The position numbers were made by a program, and so were the translations under genes. From JBDGYW01 sp964580055 (GTDB taxonomy: Bacteria; Gemmatimonadota; Gemmatimonadetes; Gemmatimonadales; GWC2-71-9), in assembly GCA_964580055.1 (NCBI GenBank), contig CAZOJI010000016.1:20085-84084 (forward strand): 64,000 nt of DNA, given 5' to 3'. The notes under the pieces were generated by a model that saw only the letters and a program-made list of their open reading frames with translations, was not told the origin of the DNA and ran no database searches. Below are positions 60,351-64,000 of the stretch, one piece after another. Positions within the stretch are counted from its first letter, which is position 1. Each line of letters opens with the position of its first letter.

Positions 60351-60845
60351 CGAGACCCAATGTACGTCCCCCTGGTTTTTTTGGGTAGAGGGAACGGTTA
60401 AGTCGTTTTTTCTCGGGCAATTAGCTCCCATTGCCGCCACCGAGCGTGTTGTTCGGCCAAGCGGTCCGCATGGTCACCGGCTCGCTCAGGGGGAAAGCAA
60501 GTTGGAACGGAGCGTTTGATCTAGCCCGTAAGCCGGCACACGTCGCGGCAGCTCCGTGCCCGGATTCCAGTCGATCGAAACTGTTTCAAAATGGCAGAAT
60601 GACGCGGCGCCATTATGGCAAGATCGTCCTTTCGGCCAGCAACAATGACAGGTTGCGCGAGCGCCTCATTCGAAGCATGTCCGAATAGATGCTTCGGTGC
60701 CACTGCACGTTGTGCACCGTTCGTTGTGCGCCTGCAGCAGTCGCCGCTGTCGAATCACATAAAACGCTGATCGTTTCTAATTCACTCCAAATGCCACATA
60801 TTTTCATCATGTCTTTGCGTCCCGTCTCCCGTCTGGAAGGAGAGA
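60351..60845. other. Intergenic region, no gene recognised
   Basis: About 495 bases between divergent holB and the amidohydrolase gene. No frame with a Shine-Dalgarno or family likeness, no tRNA or SRP RNA. Promoters for both sides are expected here; the right end carries the AAGGAGAGA site. Confidence 0.5.
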
Positions 60846-62531
60846 GTGTGCCTGACGAGCTCGAACGCTGCCCCGTTCGCTATGCTTTGCGTGGCGCCGG
60901 CACTATCGGGTTGTTCACCGTCGAGGTCGGCCGACATGGCTGAGATGATTCTGACCGGAGGCAGGGTGTGGGACGGCACTGCGCGTGCAGACTCCGGTGG
61001 AGAACCCGCTACTGCAGTGGCCGTAGCCGATGGGAAGGTGCTCGCGGTCGGCAGTGACGAGGAAATAGAGGTCCTGGCAGGTCGCGGGGCCGAGCGTTTC
61101 GCTCTGAAGGGGCGACTGGTAGTACCCGGTTTCATTGACGCGCACACTCATTTCATAGAGGGTGGGTTCGAGCTTGCCGGAGTGCAGTTGCGGGACGCGG
61201 GTACACCAGCGGAATTCGTGCGGCGAATTGGCGAGTTCGCTGACGCGCATCCAGGTGAGTGGATGTTGGGTGGACTTTGGGACCATGAGTCTTGGGGTGG
61301 GGAGCTGCCTCGCAGGGATTGGATCGACTCGGTGACTTCGCATACGCCCGTGCTGGTGAGCCGTCTGGACGCACACATGGCTCTCGCGAACACATGTGCG
61401 CTGGAGCTGGCTGGTGTGACGGCGGAAACGCAGGCCCCACCCGGAGGCACTATCGTGAGGCACCCGGACGGGCGGCCGACGGGCATTCTGAAGGACGCGG
61501 CGGCCGAGCTCGTGAGCGCTGTCATACCCGAGCGATCCAACGACGAGTTGGACCGGGCTCTGCAGGCCGCCATAGAGCACGCCGTGGAGCGCGGTGTGAC
61601 CATGATCGTGGACATGGGTGACTGGGAAGGCCACGAGGCGTACCGCCGGGCACTGAACGGGGGGCGACTGCCGATCCGCGTCTATTCGGTGGTTCAGATG
61701 GCCGGCAGGGATCGTATGGCGGAATATGTGCGTGAACACGGCAGAGGCGATCGCCGGTTCTTCTGGGGAGGTGTGAAGGCGTTTGTCGACGGTTCGCTCG
61801 GGTCGACCACGGCATGGTTTCACGAACCATACCATGATGAACCCGGGACTTCGGGCCTCATGGTATCGGACACATCGGAACTGAGGACCGCGATACTCGA
61901 GGCGGACGCGGCGGAACTGCAGGTCATCGTCCACGCCATTGGCGACCGGGCCAACGATTGGTTGCTGGATGCATACGCGGCGGCCAGAAACGCGAACGGG
62001 GCACGAGACCGGCGGTTTCGCATCGAGCATGCTCAGCACCTGTCCGCGGCCGCCATACCTCGCTTTTCGGCAGAGGCCGTCATTCCGTCGATGCAGCCGT
62101 ATCACGCAGCCGACGATGGCCGTTGGGCAGTGCGACGCCTCGGCCCCGAGCGCATCAAACGCTCCTACGTGTTTCGCGACCTCATAGACACTGGAGCAAT
62201 ACTAGCTTTTGGAAGCGATTGGACAGTGGCGCCCATCGATCCGCTGCTGGGCATCTACGCCGCGGTCACCCGCCAAACACTGGACGGGACCAATCCGGAG
62301 GGCTGGCTGCCCGAACAGAAGATCTCGGTTGCCGAGGCAGTGGCCGGCTACACTACCGGGGCCGCCTACTCCTGCTTCATGGAAGAGTACGCCGGAACGC
62401 TGGAGCCGGGCAAATACGCCGACCTGGTGGTATTGTCGGAGGATATCTTCACGATCGATCCGGTGAATATTCAGGAAGTACGGGTTGATATGACGATGGT
62501 GGAGGGGGAGGTGGTGAGTGGGGAGTGGTGA
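60846..62531 (+). CDS. YtcJ-like amidohydrolase, lipoprotein
   Basis: 561 residues. GTG 60846 follows AAGGAGAG and gives a lipobox (LCVAPALSGC), so the enzyme is exported and lipid-anchored; ATG 60882 is an alternative. Amidohydrolase-3 motifs: PGFIDAHTHFIEGG, WDHESW, VSRLDAHMALANT, GVKAFVDGSLGSTTAWF, QVIVHAIGDRAND, RIEHAQHLS, AFGSDWTVAPIDP and LEPGKYADLVVLSEDIF. Substrate is unknown. The C-terminus (GEVVSGEW) is encoded within the GTGGTGAGTGG repeat. Confidence 0.9.
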   Translation: MCLTSSNAAPFAMLCVAPALSGCSPSRSADMAEMILTGGRVWDGTARADSGGEPATAVAVADGKVLAVGSDEEIEVLAGRGAERFALKGRLVVPGFIDAHTHFIEGGFELAGVQLRDAGTPAEFVRRIGEFADAHPGEWMLGGLWDHESWGGELPRRDWIDSVTSHTPVLVSRLDAHMALANTCALELAGVTAETQAPPGGTIVRHPDGRPTGILKDAAAELVSAVIPERSNDELDRALQAAIEHAVERGVTMIVDMGDWEGHEAYRRALNGGRLPIRVYSVVQMAGRDRMAEYVREHGRGDRRFFWGGVKAFVDGSLGSTTAWFHEPYHDEPGTSGLMVSDTSELRTAILEADAAELQVIVHAIGDRANDWLLDAYAAARNANGARDRRFRIEHAQHLSAAAIPRFSAEAVIPSMQPYHAADDGRWAVRRLGPERIKRSYVFRDLIDTGAILAFGSDWTVAPIDPLLGIYAAVTRQTLDGTNPEGWLPEQKISVAEAVAGYTTGAAYSCFMEEYAGTLEPGKYADLVVLSEDIFTIDPVNIQEVRVDMTMVEGEVVSGEW

Positions 62532-62637
62532 ATAGTGAATGGTGAATGGTGAATGGTGAATAGTGAATAGTGAATAGTGCGTGGTGAGTGGGGGTGGTGG
62601 GCCCTACTCACCACTGACAACTCACCATTCACTATCT
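62510..62637. repeat. GTGAATG / CATTCAC inverted repeat between convergent genes
   Basis: GTGAATAGTGAATGGTGAAT-type 7-base units (62528-62580), then CCCTACTCACCACTGACAAC and TCACCATTCACTATC in reverse orientation (62602-62637). The arms can form a long hairpin that could stop transcripts from both sides. It enters the last codons of the amidohydrolase gene. Confidence 0.7.
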
Positions 62638-63880
62638 ACAACTCGCTTCCCGGCTCCACCATCTTGCCGGCGAAGAGAATCGTCCCCGAGTAGTTCTCAC
62701 GTATGACAAATACGAAAGGGCGGTCGATCACGATCGGCCCGGGGCCTGCGCTCGTGAGATTCATCTCAACGGAAGTAACCGCTGCAGCTTCGGTGCCCTC
62801 TTCGTTCACGTCCACGAAGGTCTTGTGCTTGACCTTGTTGATGAACACTCCGCCGGGCGCGTACATATTGGTGAAATCCGCCGCGTTCGGGTCGAAGGCT
62901 ATCTCCATGCCCAGTGATGAGAGCACGTCGTTCATGTTCAGCTCGTACTCGAGTCTGAACTTGGGCATCGACACCCGCCGTGCAGTGGAGTCCAGGGAGC
63001 CGACCCACAGGTTCCACTGATCTCGCGACAAAAGGTCGACCAGCGACTCTATCTCTTGGGCGCTCTCGGGCAGCAGGATCGTCATGCTGTAGGCTTGCCC
63101 GCCGTACGGTAGATCCACTACCTGGATGCCGTTGGCCTGGTCATGATGGTAGCGTATGAAGACGTCTTCCTCTTGGGACATCATCTGCACGGTGGTCTGT
63201 GAGCCGTCGGCCAGGAAGAACGGCGCATCATCCGTGAGATCCTTATCGAACTGAGACGCCCAATCCGCCTTGAAGTAGATCGCGTTGATGAGGAACATGA
63301 TGGTCATCGGGTCTATGGGGTCATCGACGATCTCTTCGATGCGCCCAGAGGTGTTCTGGTAGACCCAGTCGTTGATGGTATTGGCGGCTTCAGGGCTGTC
63401 GAAATCCAATGCCGAGATCTCAGCGTCGAAGTACTGCGCGGTGAGATCCAGGAAGTCCTGCTGGAACGTCATGGTGTTGCGGTACCATATGGAATTCGCC
63501 AGCAGGAACTCCACTCGCGGGTCGAGGTCTCTGAGCAGGTCTATCAACGACCGGTACGACTGGTTCACCTCGTCGATCGTCATGTCCTGCAGTTCCAACG
63601 CTTCCTGCATCGCCTGGCGCGTGGTCCCCGCGGCGCCGTTGTAAGTCATGCCGAGCGCCATGCCAACGCTCAACGGTGAAATGAAGATGTTCTTTCCGGC
63701 GTCCTGCTCGTTCACTTCATTGAACAGCTTGAACGCGAACCGATTGTCGGCATCGACGAGCTTTGCTTCCGCGACACTGAGTTGGCGCGGCAGCTTCTCG
63801 ATGGGGCCGACCGAATCCCCGCAACCTGAGGCCAGCAGGCCTACGCCGGCAGCAACGAGAATGCTACGCACAGAATTCAT
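62636..63880 (-). CDS. Serpin-family proteinase inhibitor lipoprotein
   Basis: 414 residues. GGAGGG precedes ATG 63880; lipobox LLASGC. Serpin landmarks: FAFKLFNEVNEQDAGKNIFI, SPLSVGMALGMTYNGAAGTT, LLANSIWYR, MFLINAIYFKADW, SMPKFRLEYELNM. The reactive-centre hinge VNEEGTEAAAVTSVEM has the small residues of inhibitory serpins, and VIDRPFVFVIRENYSGTILF is near the C-terminus. It is predicted to trap proteases at the cell surface or periplasm. Confidence 0.94.
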   Translation of the reverse strand: MNSVRSILVAAGVGLLASGCGDSVGPIEKLPRQLSVAEAKLVDADNRFAFKLFNEVNEQDAGKNIFISPLSVGMALGMTYNGAAGTTRQAMQEALELQDMTIDEVNQSYRSLIDLLRDLDPRVEFLLANSIWYRNTMTFQQDFLDLTAQYFDAEISALDFDSPEAANTINDWVYQNTSGRIEEIVDDPIDPMTIMFLINAIYFKADWASQFDKDLTDDAPFFLADGSQTTVQMMSQEEDVFIRYHHDQANGIQVVDLPYGGQAYSMTILLPESAQEIESLVDLLSRDQWNLWVGSLDSTARRVSMPKFRLEYELNMNDVLSSLGMEIAFDPNAADFTNMYAPGGVFINKVKHKTFVDVNEEGTEAAAVTSVEMNLTSAGPGPIVIDRPFVFVIRENYSGTILFAGKMVEPGSEL

Positions 63881-63949
63881 GATCCCTCCGTGGTTATCTG
63901 TCACACCGGTAATACCCGGACACGCCGGTGTAGGTCACTGAGAAGGAGA

Positions 63950-64000
63950 ACATGCAATTTCCAATATCCAATGTTCAGCATCCAATATCCAAGACCCAAG
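63950..64000 (-). repeat. CCAATATCCAATG dispersed repeat at window edge
   Basis: TTTCCAATATCCAATGTTC and CATCCAATATCCAAGACCC units, cut by the window end. Belongs to the CCAATNTCCAA family. Confidence 0.6.

Noticed and set aside
60441..60845. SRP RNA or other stable RNA in the long gap
   Set aside because: Neither strand has the SRP GGAAG/GCAGCC core or a tRNA-like cloverleaf.

Overview
This is a GC-rich bacterial chromosome segment from a draft assembly (a run of exactly 100 N at 16787-16886 marks a scaffold gap). It carries a SusC/SusD outer-membrane pair, a second TonB receptor, several lipoproteins with clear lipoboxes, DUF4097 proteins behind an ECF sigma factor, a SWIB protein with a lysine-rich histone-H1-like arm, a serpin and many PqqD/HprK-type genes. 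That mix fits an uncultured member of the Gemmatimonadota or a close relative. This is an inference from gene content; no 16S rRNA gene is present.

Layout. 1-16.4 kb: the N-terminal part of a TonB-dependent receptor and an orphan PhoB-type regulator on the minus strand, divergent from PhoB/PhoR. Next come two secreted phosphoesterases, a nucleoside transporter, a purine nucleoside phosphorylase, an ECF sigma factor with a membrane-anchored HEAT-repeat protein, and an M48 protease lipoprotein. Together these look like a phosphate-starvation and nucleotide-salvage locus: strip phosphate from extracellular nucleotides, import the nucleoside, phosphorolyse it. 16.4-17.3 kb: repeat-rich, gapped, non-coding. 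17.3-21.8 kb (minus): thiD, an HAD 5'-nucleotidase and an SLC12-type transporter, all joined by 4-base start/stop overlaps. 21.9-28.2 kb: SpoU methyltransferase, prepilin peptidase, ECF sigma/anti-sigma with two DUF4097 proteins, and a zincin lipoprotein. 28.3-31.5 kb: a DUF445 protein and a GltS symporter. 31.6-35.5 kb: the classic housekeeping block ffh-rpsP-rimM-trmD-rplS-rnhB.

35.5-39 kb is an accessory, decaying region. It holds a creatininase fragment, a DUF4438 protein, a broken TPR-type C-terminus, a MNT/HEPN pair and tRNA-Lys. Two near-identical 39-bp direct repeats bracket the broken gene and the MNT/HEPN pair. 39.3-42.8 kb: a triple-PAS, coiled-coil, single-membrane-segment protein with no output domain, and the SWIB/H1-like protein. 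43.5-48.4 kb: SusC/SusD. 48.6-50.7 kb: small lipoproteins and a stand-alone carboxypeptidase-regulatory/plug protein.

50.9-55.4 kb is the most novel part. It is a one-direction cluster of an outer-membrane-type protein, an HPr-kinase-like kinase, an NTP_transf_5 nucleotidyltransferase, a PqqD-type peptide chaperone, a PRMT-like methyltransferase ending in what looks like a second PqqD-type domain, and an 84-residue Tat-like peptide with Gly-Lys-Gly-His repeats. It resembles a peptide-modification (HPr-rel-A type) system but contains no recognisable lasso, radical-SAM or YcaO cyclase. 55.5-64 kb: three small unknown proteins leading into a LysM lytic transglycosylase, then (minus) holB-moaC-lytic transglycosylase, an amidohydrolase lipoprotein and a serpin lipoprotein.

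Three families of short dispersed intergenic repeats (CCAAT/TCCAAT type, CACTACT/GTGAATG type, and a ~150-bp element ending in TACCGCCC) recur through the window and sometimes run into the 3' ends of genes.
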